NCBI GenBank assembly: GCA_037367405.1
Contig: JAZKJV010006942.1
Coordinates: forward strand, 310,001-374,000
Length of the DNA: 64,000 nt
Direction of reading: 5' to 3'
From: Ottelia alismoides
Taxonomy: Eukaryota; Streptophyta; Magnoliopsida; Alismatales; Hydrocharitaceae
Below, piece after piece: positions 1 through 12,445 of this stretch. The translations under genes were made by a program, and so were the position numbers. Position 1 is the first letter of the stretch. Every line of letters starts with the position of its first letter. A model generated the notes under the pieces. It saw only the letters and a list, made by a program, of their open reading frames with translations, was not told where the DNA came from and did no database searches.

Positions 1-2201
1 TGTCCTATGAGTAAGTTGATTTCAATGATGGATGTAGATTTCTTATTTATCAGAGTTAGATTTTGTCCTTCTATGAGGATTTAGGTATTCTGGATGGTTA
101 CTCTTCCATAACCCTGTCTTATTGTAGTGATGGTAGACATCCGTCTCTAAGGATGTCGTATGTGTTGAAGCAATAGAAGATTGATCAATAGTTTGGCCTT
201 TCTTCTTCTCCTGGATCAAACCCTTCCGAGATCCACACTTTCATATTGTGCTTCCATTTAACCTCTGCAGCCATTGCACCACTAGAGGGTTATTCTTTCT
301 ACATAATATCATTGGTGGACCTTAATGTAGAAAGTGCGGTTCACATCTCCATTATCTCCTTCAGATTTAGGAGGATGTCATGAGAAGATTGAATACCTAT
401 AAGTTACTTCTGAAGCACATTGGACAATGATCCAAAAATATAGCAGCGAGCGATCGAATGATACTCATCCCACTTCTTATTGAACTCTTGGGCATCCTTT
501 GTATGAGGCTCTCATACTTCATAGATGGAAGCACATATAATATGTATTGTGTCTCAAGTACAAGTTTCAAATTATGGATCCAATCCTAATAATTTAGACC
601 GATCATTTGATTGACTTTAAGCAGATTGTTCAATGGGTTGAGAGATTTCATCTGAAATTAAAAGAATACACTTTACTAAATATTGATTAAAGAGATTAAA
701 TAAATTTACTTTTTTAAATCAAGATGTTCTTGTGTTTTTCATATTTTGAAGATCTTTCCCTTTGAAGATTTTACTGCATGAGGCGGGCTAACCCAATGGT
801 CTCAATATGAGATCTGAGTCTCCTTTTCATTTTCATCTCACTCCGATAATTTGAGAAAATGCAAGTACAATGAAAGACGTGGTAACTCTTTTCACCTTAG
901 AAGTCCAACTTGTATTTCTAGTTCGATCTTCAACAATCAAACCATAGATATTTGGATCTAACATGTTGCTGATTAAACCAACCGTCGATGAGTGAAATAT
1001 AATTTACACTATGCACAATCCAATGTCGTCTCAATAAAATGGGGAACAACATTGGGGTCATATCACTATGCATGCAGCTCATATCTTTCGAAAAATGAAG
1101 AATCTAATGCGTGTAATTCGTATTTCGGAGTCACGACTACGCATGAACGTCTCTAAAAAATGCAACCCATGCGACGGAGTTCTTCGCAATTATGGAAGAC
1201 CCTTAATGTCATCATATGACTTAGTCCATATTTTATTTAAATTAATGATGAATCATTTTGAATCATATTCTCATGATTAAACTAATGAGGGATATAATAG
1301 GTACACTTGCTTATTATCTTAGTTTTAATCAAAATTAAAATAATGATAATCGAGCAATTTAAGTATTTGAGTCTTTATGTGCTTGATGTAATCATATAGT
1401 ATACACCCTCACTTAATACAATTCATTATACCAATTTTAGTTATTAAAGTACATCATTGCTTCTCATGCTACCATTTCTTGAAATGGATCCAGCCAAGTC
1501 GTGCATACTTATGCTAATAGGGAGCGTTTCCACTGCAAATACTTCATAGGGTGCCAATTAAGTAACCCATTAGCATATCAAGACATTGGGATCTTCACCG
1601 TTCCAATTCAAGAAAACACAATTGATACATATTATAATAAGAGGTTTTGTTAATCTTTCGACCATGTATGATATTATATAATAATACTCAGAGATTTATG
1701 AACTACAACTCTTTTTAATTTTCATAATGTCTAGTGCAACAATATAGACAATTAGTCAAGTCAATCCAATCAACTTCACCATTTCTAATTGCATTTCAAA
1801 CATCCAAGTGCATAAATCATGAATGGAAATGTCAAATAAAAAGACTTTCTAATTTATGCATATATCCAAATTAAAACAAACAATGATTTCGAATCCGAAT
1901 TTGCAAGTTGTGACCATTGCTCTTCAAATTAGAAGGTATCATACATTTTGGACTTAAAATTCATTGTGACCATAAAAATTTTCAAAATATTAGGTCCGAC
2001 TCCTAGTGTAAATATATCAAATATATTTCTATATATTTTGAGACCTAAAATACGAGGAACAAGTCAATTAAAACAATCGAGTCCTCTTTCAACTCCTCCT
2101 ATGGAGAAATTCAATTTCTCAAGGGCGTACGGTCAAAATCACGTGAGTCTTTTTCATAATTATCGGTACTTCATTTATGTCTTATTAATCAGTATTTCAT
2201 T
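1..2201 (-). mobile_element. Older, diverged copia-type internal remnant
   Basis: This stretch has no credible open frame, but 20-1300 aligns by eye with 7530-8990, the interior of the copia element described below. Shared landmarks in the same order include a block around 950-1100 matching 8640-8780 and the tail at 1140-1260 matching 8830-8960. Divergence is much greater than between the two LTRs of the younger element. With the related LTR piece at about 39451-41000, it is best read as the interior of an older minus-strand relative into which the 2202-39111 element inserted. No catalytic motif is visible here. The part from about 1300 to 2201 is AT-rich and unassigned. Confidence 0.5.
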
Positions 2202-2249
2202 TGAAGTATATGGGAAGAATTCTCAAGTACATCACAGAAGCGTGATGAT

Positions 2250-2298
2250 TGCATCGAATGCGATCGGGAGCGACTAGTCGTACTAGTTGCTCGATGCA
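2250..2298. repeat. Nested dyad near the LTR end
   Basis: TGCATCG (2250-2256) pairs with CGATGCA (2292-2298). Inside it, AGCGACTAGT (2269-2278) pairs with ACTAGTTGCT (2282-2291) around a 3 nt loop, with one G.T pair. The same structure is kept at 36512-36558 in the other LTR. Confidence 0.7.
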
Positions 2299-2795
2299 AC
2301 GGAATTTAAAATTTTAATACGAAGAAAACACATGATCCAAGAACCTTTCTCGGATCATTTCATCTAAACCACAATTAGTTATAAGGTTTACCTCTTGAAG
2401 CGTGGTTGCGATCGAGTCTCTAAACCAAGAGACCTCCTGTCTCAAGTCCGATCCAACAGAGGAGATGCTTGTGAGCGTGTTGATGAGATGTGTCCTTCTT
2501 GCAATCCAAGTTGATGATCCAAACGACGAATCTTCTGATCTCATCATATGAGATCCAACATCTTCTTCATGAGCGAGGTGCACCGAAAGAGACGGAGATC
2601 CACGAGCAAAAACTCCAGCAGCATAACGACGATGCTGCAGCGATGTCGACTCTCTCAATGGCTCCATAGTAGATGGCCATAAGAGAGAGAGAGAGAGGGA
2701 GAGAGGTACATGACGTGTAGAGAGAGAGAGAGAGAGAAGATAGCATTGGTTTACCATGTAGACGTGTGTCACCAGAAGAGCAATGGATGCCTCTT

Positions 2796-2805
2796 CTTAT
2801 ATAGG
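2796..2805 (-). promoter_or_regulatory. TATA-like box of the copia 3' LTR
   Basis: The minus strand reads CCTATATAAG. The same site is at 37043-37052 in the 5' LTR. It is a plausible LTR promoter; the transcription start was not determined. Confidence 0.45.
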
Positions 2806-3280
2806 GTTTTGGGAACCCATGGATCCCAATCCATGGACAACACATAATCAGTGGATGAGATTGATTTGTGTTTCTTTCAATGGCTAAGATATTGTTGTAA
2901 AAACACAACAACTAATGATTTAATTTAAATTAATTTTCATTGATAAATCAACAAAATTAATTTCAAATTAAATCATCTCTGATAATAGAAAAGATAATGA
3001 AGAGAATAAACCAAACTCCTCAAAAGAGGGGACGACTACTCTTCTCCTCATGGATAGTTGTACCCGTCCCCTTCCCTTTGGTGGACTTGGTCCATCTTTT
3101 CTAATTATCATGAGATCTCATTATCTCATGATATATATCATCATCTCTTGTCGACAATATTTTCACCAAAAAATAATTCCAAATTATCTTATGGAAAATA
3201 TCAACTATGCCATTGAAATTATGTGAATCTCAATCACAACCCAAAACTAAATATAATTATATTTTCAATTAATCATTCAT

Positions 3281-3595
3281 TGTGAATCCAATTCACATTA
3301 ACAATTAAGAAACAAATATAAATCACAATATGCTCTCTCTCTAATATATTATAAATAAAATTTATAATATATGTGATTAATATAGATATTTCTATCCATA
3401 TTATTCATATCCATGATAATTAAATCACATTTAATCATCTTGGAGCTCTTTTCTTATGTGCCCAAATAATATGAATCACGTTCACATTGTTCATATCTTT
3501 GATAATTAAATCACATTTAATTATCTAAGATAACTCTCCTTATAATATGAATCAAATTCATATTATCCATGATAATTAAATCACATTTAATTATC
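3281..3595. repeat. Array of palindromes with AAT-CAN-ATT centres
   Basis: Successive inverted repeats with different arms share a 3 nt centre. TGTGAAT arms lie at 3281-3297, perfect 13 bp arms at 3344-3372 (ATATATTATAAAT), 11 bp GATAATTAAAT arms at 3501-3525 and again at 3571-3595, and 11 bp ATAATATGAAT arms at 3542-3566. Intervening units near 3385-3440 and 3470-3492 are imperfect here but perfect or nearly so in the other LTR (37469-37841). Confidence 0.8.
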
Positions 3596-4810
3596 AATTT
3601 TCTCAATGCTCGGATACATATATCAACAATGAAATTATCCATGAAGTCTTTCAAGGATAATGTGCTTTCTCCGTGGATACTTGGAGATAAGGACACGACG
3701 ATTGTATTGTTCCACGTATAGTGACCTAGATATTGAGATCAAATCTCAAATCCAGATCTTGCGGACCTCCCATAGATGCTTGATTAAATCAAGACCGTAG
3801 ATCTAATCTTCTCGTTGTATCTGAATCGCATTCAGATTAATGTCCAACATTTGGATAAGATTAGATAACTTCTCTATGAGAGGATTCATTAAAATCCAGA
3901 CCCATTTCATCCCTCCCTAGGAATGGAAACGTCATGGTTATACAATCGTTTATGATCACATCACCCTCAGGTATTCACAATACATGTACACCCTGCATAC
4001 TAAAAGACCTAGATTAAACCTGAAGTATTAGATATCTTTTAGACCGTCTCCTTCAGAGTTTTATCATTAAGTTTCTCATTCGATCATTGGGAGTCGGTAT
4101 CGATCATATACTTTCCAAAAGCATATATCATACCCATGTGTTGATCATATACTTTCCAAAAGTATATATCAAACCTACAAATTCAGTCAAGTTTCCAAAG
4201 CGAGAAGACCGTGCACGGAATTTGATTATTCCAATATCTCATGAGTGAACTCATGTCTTCCAGTTCAGTAGTGAACCAGTATGATCCCTTTGAGATATCG
4301 TATTACTCATATGTTCTTATATGCACACCAACTCGCCGATATATAGATCTTGGTTAGGTCATCAACCTATTGGTCTGCCAAATGTACATACTCAGACATA
4401 TAGTAACACATCTGTCTCCGGTCAGAGGATGTGTGATGACATAGGACTTTGGTTATCTCGATCTCGTTAAGTCAACTCTTTGACCTAACTTATCAAGAGG
4501 TCGGTTAGATATCAGCCTTTAGAGAAAGTATTACCATCTCCTTCTCAAGTTGGAGATCCTCACTTGACAATCATTTGACGGTGCTTGATGAGTCCTCAAT
4601 CTAACTCTTTAGATATTCATCCAAGTACCAGCCTCTATGATTTAATAATTGAATCAATATTTATGTGATTATTAAGATGGTCGTGGTACATAACCCTAAT
4701 TGTACTAAGGGACCTATTATGCAAATTAGTTATTCTTCATTTCATATTAAGGAGTGAATTAAAATAACATTTATTGCATAATGGCTCGCCATGGGCTCAC
4801 ATGTCCAACA

Positions 4811-4829
4811 ATCTCCCACTAGCCCAAAG
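4811..4829 (-). other. Polypurine tract of the long-LTR copia element
   Basis: Directly beside the 3' LTR, the minus strand reads CTTTGGGCTAGTGGGAGAT and then the LTR start TGTTGGAC. Position and purine-rich end fit the primer for plus-strand DNA synthesis. Confidence 0.7.
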
Positions 4830-6260
4830 AGCCATTAATGGGCTAATCATTAAACCCACACTCATATGACAATCATAGGTTATTTAATATAACTGGGTAA
4901 GATGATCAGTCACTCTGTTCCCAAGAGACTTTTCCAAGTCCTTTTACGACATTTGCATATCCCTTAGTAACAGTGCTCGCATCCAATGCGAATGTTGCAT
5001 CTTATGTAACCAATACTCAATATTGAGGCAGTCATAATGTCTTTGACACTACAACTCAACAATTTTTATAACCAGTGTGTAATTTCAATTATCCTTATCA
5101 GAATACCCTTATTCCCAGAGATCTCTATCTCTTAAGGTATATGTATTTAAGACCTTTTAGATTACTATCTATAAAGTCTCAGGTTCTTGATGATGAAACT
5201 CTGAGATCAGTATCTCTAAGTCTTGTCATCTTTGAAGATATACTTTTATTTCTGCAACTAAGTGTTTTATCTCGAAAGTAAGATTAGCAACAGTTTACTA
5301 CTCCCACTGCATGGCAGACATCTGGCTTTTCGTACATATCTAGCACATACCAGGCTTCTAGCAACCGATGCACAAGGGCAAGCAGTTTTAGCGTCATTAA
5401 CACTTGATATGTTATCCCTTCAGATTGGTCAGTACTAAATCTTAAGGAAAATGAGCCTTCCTTGGATAGAATATATCCAGGATGTACCAATAATATGACA
5501 ATCACAATTCTCTCTCTTCTCTTTGCTTCTGAACAACTTTAGAACTAAGATCTAAGAGGTATCATTGAGATCATATCTCAAGGTATGAAATAGCCAGATC
5601 ATAAAACACTTATTATTATTCTTATATCATTCTAAATTATTAGGATATTATCTGCATTTAGCACGATGAACACATTGGTACTCCCACTAAGCTTCACATG
5701 GTTCATTAAGATTCTATTTGAAATCATAACATTTTTAATTTCATCAAATCTTATGTTCCAACTACAAAAATCTTATTTGAGTTCATAGATGGAGTTATTC
5801 AAGTTGCACACCTTGCTTTCCTCAACCATGAATTCCTGGGACTAATACTTATGAATATCCTTAGAGAGGTATTCATAGAGAAATGCAATCTTGACTTCCA
5901 TCTCGAAGATGTCAAAGTCAAGTTGTGCAACTATAGTTAGCAATATTCTGATGAGTTAAACATGGTCACTGATGAAGAAGTCTCATCGCAATTGATGTCT
6001 TCTCTTTGTGTGTATCTTGTGGGTACGAGCCGTGCTTTGAAGGTCTCTACCTTCTCATCAGGTTCCCTCTTTCTCTTAAAGATCCATTTACATCTTAACG
6101 GGTCTTACCCTTATAGGTGGATCCTAGAGGGTTCATATACAACACTTGTATATGAAGTCTACATTTAGACTTTACTGCTAACATCCATCTCTCCATGTCA
6201 TGATCTTCAGAAGCTTCATCATATGAAGTCAGATCATTGTAAGACTTATCTGGCACATGG
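4830..6260 (-). pseudogene. Decayed copia pol, reverse transcriptase and RNase H part
   Basis: No intact frame remains, but minus-strand fragments are recognisable. At about 6010-6110 the fragment CKWIFKRKREPDEKVETFKA continues into an ARLV-type block and TQREDINCDET, the classic copia reverse transcriptase entry. At about 5830-5900 FDIFEMEVKIAFLYEYL matches the copia block that normally reads MDVKTAFLNGxL, so the usual first catalytic aspartate is replaced by glutamate. At 5284-5345 KPDVCHAVGVV matches the TRPDxxxAVGVV block. Upstream, near 6200-6250, SYDEASEDHDMERW fits the segment before reverse transcriptase. Frames change and stops intervene, so this is a dead copy. The order on the minus strand agrees with the LTR, primer-site and polypurine positions. 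Confidence 0.7.
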
Positions 6261-9200
6261 AATTCATCTTCAAATTCATTTGAATAGGTATTAGTGTTTC
6301 ATCTTTAGTTGTCCTTTTAGTTTCTGACTTAAGGAGCCTCATTATCATCTCAAGATTCAATGAGTTCCTTTACTTCATTTTCATCTTGATTCTCAAGAAA
6401 TTCATCATCTTAGAATCATATTCTTAAAGATGAAATTCTTTAAGAATCTCAAGGTCATAAAGTAGGCATCCAATATCATTCTTTATTTTCATAATGGAGT
6501 AGCACTCTCTGGTGCTAGATTCCAGCTTACTTGCATGGAAACTTATTAAGGATATGTATTGTAGTCTCTACTACATATATACCTTGGAAACTAAGAGATA
6601 ACTACGCTAAGATTAATCATTTATCAAATCATGTCACACATGATCTAATTGTATCTCCCTACAACTCCATTGAGTTTAGGTGTATTAGGAGAAATGAGAT
6701 AGGAATGATATTCCTATCTCCATAAGGTATTCCTTGAATTCATCTAATAGGTACTTGCTACCTAAGTTAGATCAAATGCATTTCATCTTCCTTCAAACTT
6801 TGGTTTTAAACCAAAATTGTGAAATCTTTGACCATTTCAAAGGTTTATAAGGTGAAAGGAAGGTTTCTCATATCACAAATAATCATCGAATGATATCACA
6901 CATCATCAATGTTTATTGTGATACAAACGATCCACATACATCAATATGTATGAGATATTGAATACCTTGGCATCTTACACAATTCTCAGAGAAGAGTGTA
7001 TTGGACATATTTACTTTGAATACAATATTCACAAGTATGTAAGACTTGAACCTTTAGACAATCTAAAGTTCAATATCTCACTAGTCTATCAATCACATCA
7101 ATAGACATATGTCTAAGACTCAATGCTAGGTCGTTGTCAAATGATCTTCATCCTCCTATTGATTTGTTGAGGTTTAATTTTCAGTATTAGAAATGTTAAT
7201 GAACCTTTCATTAAAATTCTAATTTAGTAGAGTCTACTATCATAACCCTTTATGATAGTTTTATTCCAGAATACATGTTCATCTCCAACAATGAATGTAT
7301 TCTAATATCTAGGTCATAGTGACATTCTCTAAGATCAAGGGCTCTCCCATTGAAAATATGAAGTCTATCTATCCTATGGAGATTGTTGCAACAATTGTAT
7401 CAATTCCCATATAGATGACTGTTAAACCTTAAGATCAAATTTATTAATCTTCTACAACATATGCAACAATTGCAAGTGTCATTAGAAGAATGAGATACAA
7501 TTTTAGAATTTGATCTTATCTTATAATTAAGAAAGTAAATTTCAATGATTAAATGTAGATTATTTCGATGCAATATCCGATTCCTTCTCTAAGGATCCTA
7601 GACATTCCAGATAGTCATACTATCAATACATTGACTCATTGCAGTATTGGCATTCATCCAACTATATGGATGCCATATGGAAGTCACAGAAGTAGGTCAA
7701 CTCTTTGACTTTCCATCTTACTTGGGTCCGACCCATGCTTCCATTGCGTTCCCTTCATCTTTAAACAACCATTGTTTAAGATAAAGGATCTCTTATGTTG
7801 AATTCAAAAGGATTTCAAAAATAAGAGTTTTGACATCTATATATGCTTCATTTAATTCATACAATATGATTATTATGACATGAATGACTTGAGTATAGAC
7901 AGTAGAATTATGAAATTCATCATTTCTACATCCATCTTAACTCAAAAAATTTGGTTCAAGCAGGTATTCAAACATTTTGAATACATCATCTCTTTTGAGC
8001 TACCATTTTGCATAATGTAAAGAACCATGTCATTCATGATTAAATGTCTAGAGCACATATGTATGCCAAACATCTTCTTTGATTTTATAAGGATTAATTT
8101 GACAATTACGATCATCATCGACATGTCACTTCCAAAGTACACTCGATGAACGATCAAGACTCAAGAGACATATGAACCCTAAAGTGATGTCTTATTTTCT
8201 TATTTAATTGTCATTCCTCATTATGTTGATAAAACTTGCATATTGCAATTACATACATTATGTGTCCAATTGCAAGGATTGATCATGAATTTAATTCATG
8301 ATATTACACTAGTTATTATTGAGTATAGCTTTGAGTGGGGTTTAATGAGTATTGTTTGAAATAAGAAATTTGCATAAATATATGCATATTTTACTTTGAT
8401 TTAGGAATTTTTATATCAAAGTTGTCTTGCCTTGTCAACATTGAAAGTTCATTCCCTTAATCACTTTCAAAGTAAGAGATATTCATACCATCATATCTCT
8501 AGCAAGATCTGGGATCTCCTTTCCTCTCTTTGTTGCATCCCAATAATATGAGAAACTACAACTCAGATAAAAAGAAGCAGGAACTCATTCCGCCTTGCAA
8601 GTCCAACTTTTTTTTCTTAATTCGGTCTTTAACACCCGGGCCCACCACCCCTAAGGTAATGTTGACCCGTTGTTAATTGAACCAACCGTCAACATGCTTA
8701 ATACCCATTAAGCGCAATCCAATATCACCCCAATAATATGAGGAACCGATACTGGGGTCACTACGCATGCGGCCTTACTCTTTCGAGAAGCAAAAGGCCC
8801 GATTCAGGTGAACTTGTATGAGGAGTTGTCACTTCGGACATGCGTCTCCTATATACAACCCCTGGCGACGAAACCCTTCACCTTGACGGGAGACCATGGA
8901 TGTCACTAATGTGATCCTCCACCTCATATTTAAATTTTAATTAATCATTATGAATCATATTCATTGCGATTAATTCTTTCAAGGGAAATAACAACTCTAT
9001 TAAAAATAGAGTGTCTAACTTTTAATTGGATTCCAATTAATCTAATCATATTAAATTAATGATCCAATTAATATCCAACAAACATTCTTAATTGTTACTT
9101 GAATTATGGTATTATCTCAAATACGTAATATATGAATTTTAATAATTAGAAAATACATCATGATCTCTCAAGCATCATTCGTTCCCTACCCGCTGTCATG

Positions 9201-9412
9201 ACCAGTACCGACGGGAGTAGGCCAGACCACACACAGTGCAACCTGCTACCCCAACTCTCCCCGACTAGGCACCATATCCGTCTCGGGAAAAAAGAATGCC
9301 ATGTGAATCACTTTGTACTTGAGATGTTCATCGATTTTTCAACCGAAGTCATACCATATAATATTCATCAAAACCATTTTGATAATATTATAAGGAGATT
9401 TGATAAACAAAC
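6261..9412 (-). pseudogene. Decayed copia interior, gag to integrase part expected
   Basis: By position this should hold gag, protease and integrase of the copia element, read right to left. I cannot find a zinc knuckle, a DSGA/T protease motif or an integrase triad with confidence, because stops and indels are dense. The segment 7530-8990 has a diverged partner at 20-1300, which shows it is repeat DNA. The right edge is the insertion point of the Athila-type element: caaac at 9408-9412 is repeated as caaat at 35713-35717. Confidence 0.5.
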
Positions 9413-12408
9413 TGATGAACGCGAAATCCACCTCTTTAATATCGATGAATTGTAGTATAAGAGGTGAAAATCGGTCGATCAAATTTTGTCCGGAAGTATT
9501 TATCAAAATAAATTCAGCAGCAGGCAGAAGGAGAATAATTCTGAGAGACAATCCTGCAATTTACTTGGATAAGACAAATGATTCTATTGATAAATCTTTA
9601 TTTTCTGATCGAAGCCTCCATAAAATTATCCTTTAAAAGAATGAGAGATCATTGTCTATCCTTCAAAAGAGCACCCCTGTGTAAATTGATTCATCAATTT
9701 ATCCGCGAAAATGCAGTACAAATATGTCAAATTTTAGCCTGCAAGAGTCAACTGAGATCCTCAAATAATAATTATCAACTAACCACCTCAGATCTGTTCA
9801 CAAACAATGTAATATGAGAGAGCATGAAAATAGCTTTAAAACGACATATTATATGCTCAAAACGGAGTTCGTATGAAAAAGTTATGCTAATATGAAATTT
9901 CAGGGACTAAACTGTAAATAAAATATGGTTTTCTTCTTCAAAAAGGTCCCCGGGAGGACTAATCTGTAATTTAGAAAATTCGGAGGGCCTCCCCTGCAAT
10001 TTACCCCAAGCAGGGGTATTTTTGCATTTTCTGAAAGTTGCAGGGGCTTGAGTGCAATTTTCCCAGCCACGCACGTGCGTTGCACGTGCGCCTGGAGGGT
10101 TGGACGCGAGGTGGAGGTTCGGAGTTCCCGAGCCAGTGGTCTGGAGAACCGAGGCTTAGGCTCGGGAACGAACCGGGAGGCTAGGACGGCGGGGCTGAGG
10201 CTCGGAGATCCCGAGCGTAGGTGGCAGTTGATGGAGGTTTGGGATCCCCGAGGCGGAGGTTCGGGGCGGAGCTTCAGAGGGGGTGGCGTGGCTGAACCAA
10301 GGCCGTTGGATCTAGGGCCTCCTGCCCGATCCAACGGCGCCTGTACGTCGTAGTGGGACGGGCGGAGGCGACGAGAGAGGTTGTGACGGCGGCGGTGCGG
10401 CCGAAGCTCGGGATGAGGCCGGGCAGAGGCGAGGCGGAGGCGGTGAAAGTAGTTGCGCAAGGCGTTGGCGATGGCCGTGCGCACAGGGGCAGCGTCGCTC
10501 CTCGGCCGACACACAGCGCGAGGCGACTGGCGGTGGGTGCGAACTTGGGTGGCGGAGGGCAGAGCACTGTGCAACCAAGGCGTGGGGGCTCGGCCTGAAC
10601 GGAGGCGGTGGCGAGCGGCCGAGCGCGGTGGAAGCGCTGGCGGAGTCGGTGAGGTGGCGGTGAACGGCGACTACGGAGCTCCGTTGGTCGAGCGATGGTG
10701 ACGACGAAGGAGGGGTGGCAGCTCGGTCGGCGAAGTCGTACCTGCAGTGTGTTTAGCAAAAATGGAGGGGGAGGCGGTCAACCACGCTATTTCTCTGGCC
10801 GGGGAAGAGCCAAGCAAAGCGGGCAGAGCTGGATGCGTGGAGATCGAGGATGGAGGATGGTCGGTGGTCAGGCGAACGGAGGGGGTGGGGTTCCAGCCCG
10901 TGCAAGGCCGGGGTGAGGGTGGTGGCCTTGGAGCTGGACTGGAGGAAGAGGAGGAAGGGGGGTACCTGGAGTGGCGGCTCGACGGCAAGTAAATGCGGTC
11001 GGAGTGGAAGCAAGCTTCGTCGGGGAAGCTGCGACGAGGATACAACTCCTCGGATCACGCCGTAGACGATGGACCGGGCTATCACCACCGGAGGAGTCTA
11101 TGCTGATGAATGGCGGATGGGGATGATGGTTTGCGAGGGAAGATGCTATATAGGAGGGAGTCGAGTAACGGCTGCAGTGGAGGAGGTGGCCTCGTAACGA
11201 CCGAAGAAGAAGGTGATGAAGCGGCGACCGTTACGTGGAGGAGCGGGCGGAGGGGTCGCAACGCCTGGGGGCGGGGAAAGGTGAGAACGGCTGGAGGAGG
11301 AAGAGGCACAGATCATGTGCTGGGCACGTGACCTGGGCGGCTGGAGAGAGAGGGAACAGTGGGGTGCCACGTGGCACGCCCAGGAGCTGCCACGTGGCAC
11401 CAAAAAATTTCAGATTTTAGAAGGAGAAAAAGCGATAGAAGATGACATCGGATCAAAAAATTTTCTTCACGAAAATTTCTCGTCTCGATGAGATCTACAA
11501 CTTTCATGAAGGGCCCGAGAGCAAAAGAGATCATATGTGTGAAGTGGTATTTTTGGCGGTTCTCCATGTATATAGAAAACCGAGTTTTGGAGTTTTGTAA
11601 TTTTTTGGTGGTTTTAGAGAGGATAAAAATTATAGAAAAAATACGATAAAATACAAGAAAAATATTTACATGTTAATCTAATTTTTTTGGATTTTTAATA
11701 TATAAGAAAATAGGAAAATAAAATGAAAGTAAGAAACACACAATTTTCATACATACAGACAACGGACACTTGGACTCGGTCAGTTTCTTTGATCTCAGTT
11801 TTGATCTGGAGTTGGATTTTTGTGTTTCTTATTAAAACTTTCATCAAAGGACATAAATGAAAAAGAAATAAAATTAAAAGAGTTAATTATGCACATAAAA
11901 ACTTAGGTCAAAATTGGCAAAAAGTTAAAATGCGCAAAAGAGGCCCAAAACCCAACTTTCACATATGAGCTCCGAATTTTACGAAATTGGTCTTGTTTTG
12001 AAGGTATTTGAAAATGGAGTACGTTAAAAGTGAGTAGACCAAAATCGGACACTATATGTGGGAGATATGCTCATTTTAGTCTGTCGAATGTGAATTTAGA
12101 CTTTGGGATTATTTGACACTTTTTGGAGTTAGTAAATTTTTTTGTATTTTTTATTTAATAAGGTTAGTAACATCTACACAATGGAGGTAGTTTGAGGTCA
12201 ATCGGAGTTAGGATGAATTAATTAAAAATGTTAGAAGTTAGCGGCTTTTTGGGCTTATTTACACCTGGGATTTTAAATGTAATTATGCATGATGAAATGC
12301 AGATATGTATGATGGCTAATAATGCTCTATTAATGATTAATTACAGGTGAATGATGGGGAACATAGCCTAAATGACCAAATTTAGCATGATGAATACGAG
12401 ATTCATCA
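9413..12408 (-). repeat. 3' LTR of the outer Athila-type element
   Basis: This 2996 bp copy is shorter than its 3241 bp partner (32472-35712), mainly because about 285 bp is missing after 9479 (present at about 32541-32820). It retains about 36 bp near 11309-11345 that the partner lacks. A GC-rich core (about 10040-11400) lies between AT-rich flanks. The many overlapping frames in that core on both strands are broken here compared with the partner. It contains ACGCACGTGCGT (10069-10080), a perfect 12 bp palindrome, followed by GCACGTGC. Confidence 0.9.
11145..11154 (-). promoter_or_regulatory. TATA-like box of the outer Athila 3' LTR
   Basis: The minus strand reads CCTATATAGC, just upstream (in the minus direction) of the GC-rich core. 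It is conserved at 34482-34491. Confidence 0.45.
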
Positions 12409-12445
12409 TACCCCTATACTTAGACCATGCTCGTCCCCGAGCATG
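12388..12445 (-). other. Polypurine tract between two hairpins, outer Athila
   Basis: On the minus strand the tract CTAAGTATAGGGGTA (12409-12423) abuts the LTR. On the LTR side the tip TGATGAAT pairs with ATTCATCA around 5 nt (12388-12408). On the internal side CATGCTCG pairs perfectly with CGAGCATG around 4 nt (12426-12445). The tract is thus framed by two perfect 8 bp stems. Confidence 0.7.

Larger units (their letters stand above)
2202..4810 (-). repeat. 3' LTR of the long-LTR copia element
   Basis: This is a 2609 bp direct repeat of 36463-39111. On the minus strand it begins TGTTGGACATG, next to the polypurine tract, and ends at TGAAG (plus-strand reading) at 2202. By eye it differs from its partner by roughly 8 percent over the first 125 bp compared. 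It also lacks two blocks present in the partner, near 38675-38700 and 38755-38800. Inside lie a TATA-like site (2796-2805), GA microsatellites (about 2681-2740), a palindrome array (3281-3595) and a dyad near the U5 end (2250-2298). An LTR of 2.6 kb is long for copia. Confidence 0.88.

Noticed and set aside
3281..3595. CRISPR-like array
   Set aside because: Repeats are palindromes with different arms and no constant repeat and spacer pattern; the context is a plant LTR.
10274..11403. Many overlapping open frames on both strands in a GC-rich stretch
   Set aside because: They lie in an LTR, are low-complexity, occur on both strands and break between the two LTR copies; GC-rich DNA has few stops.
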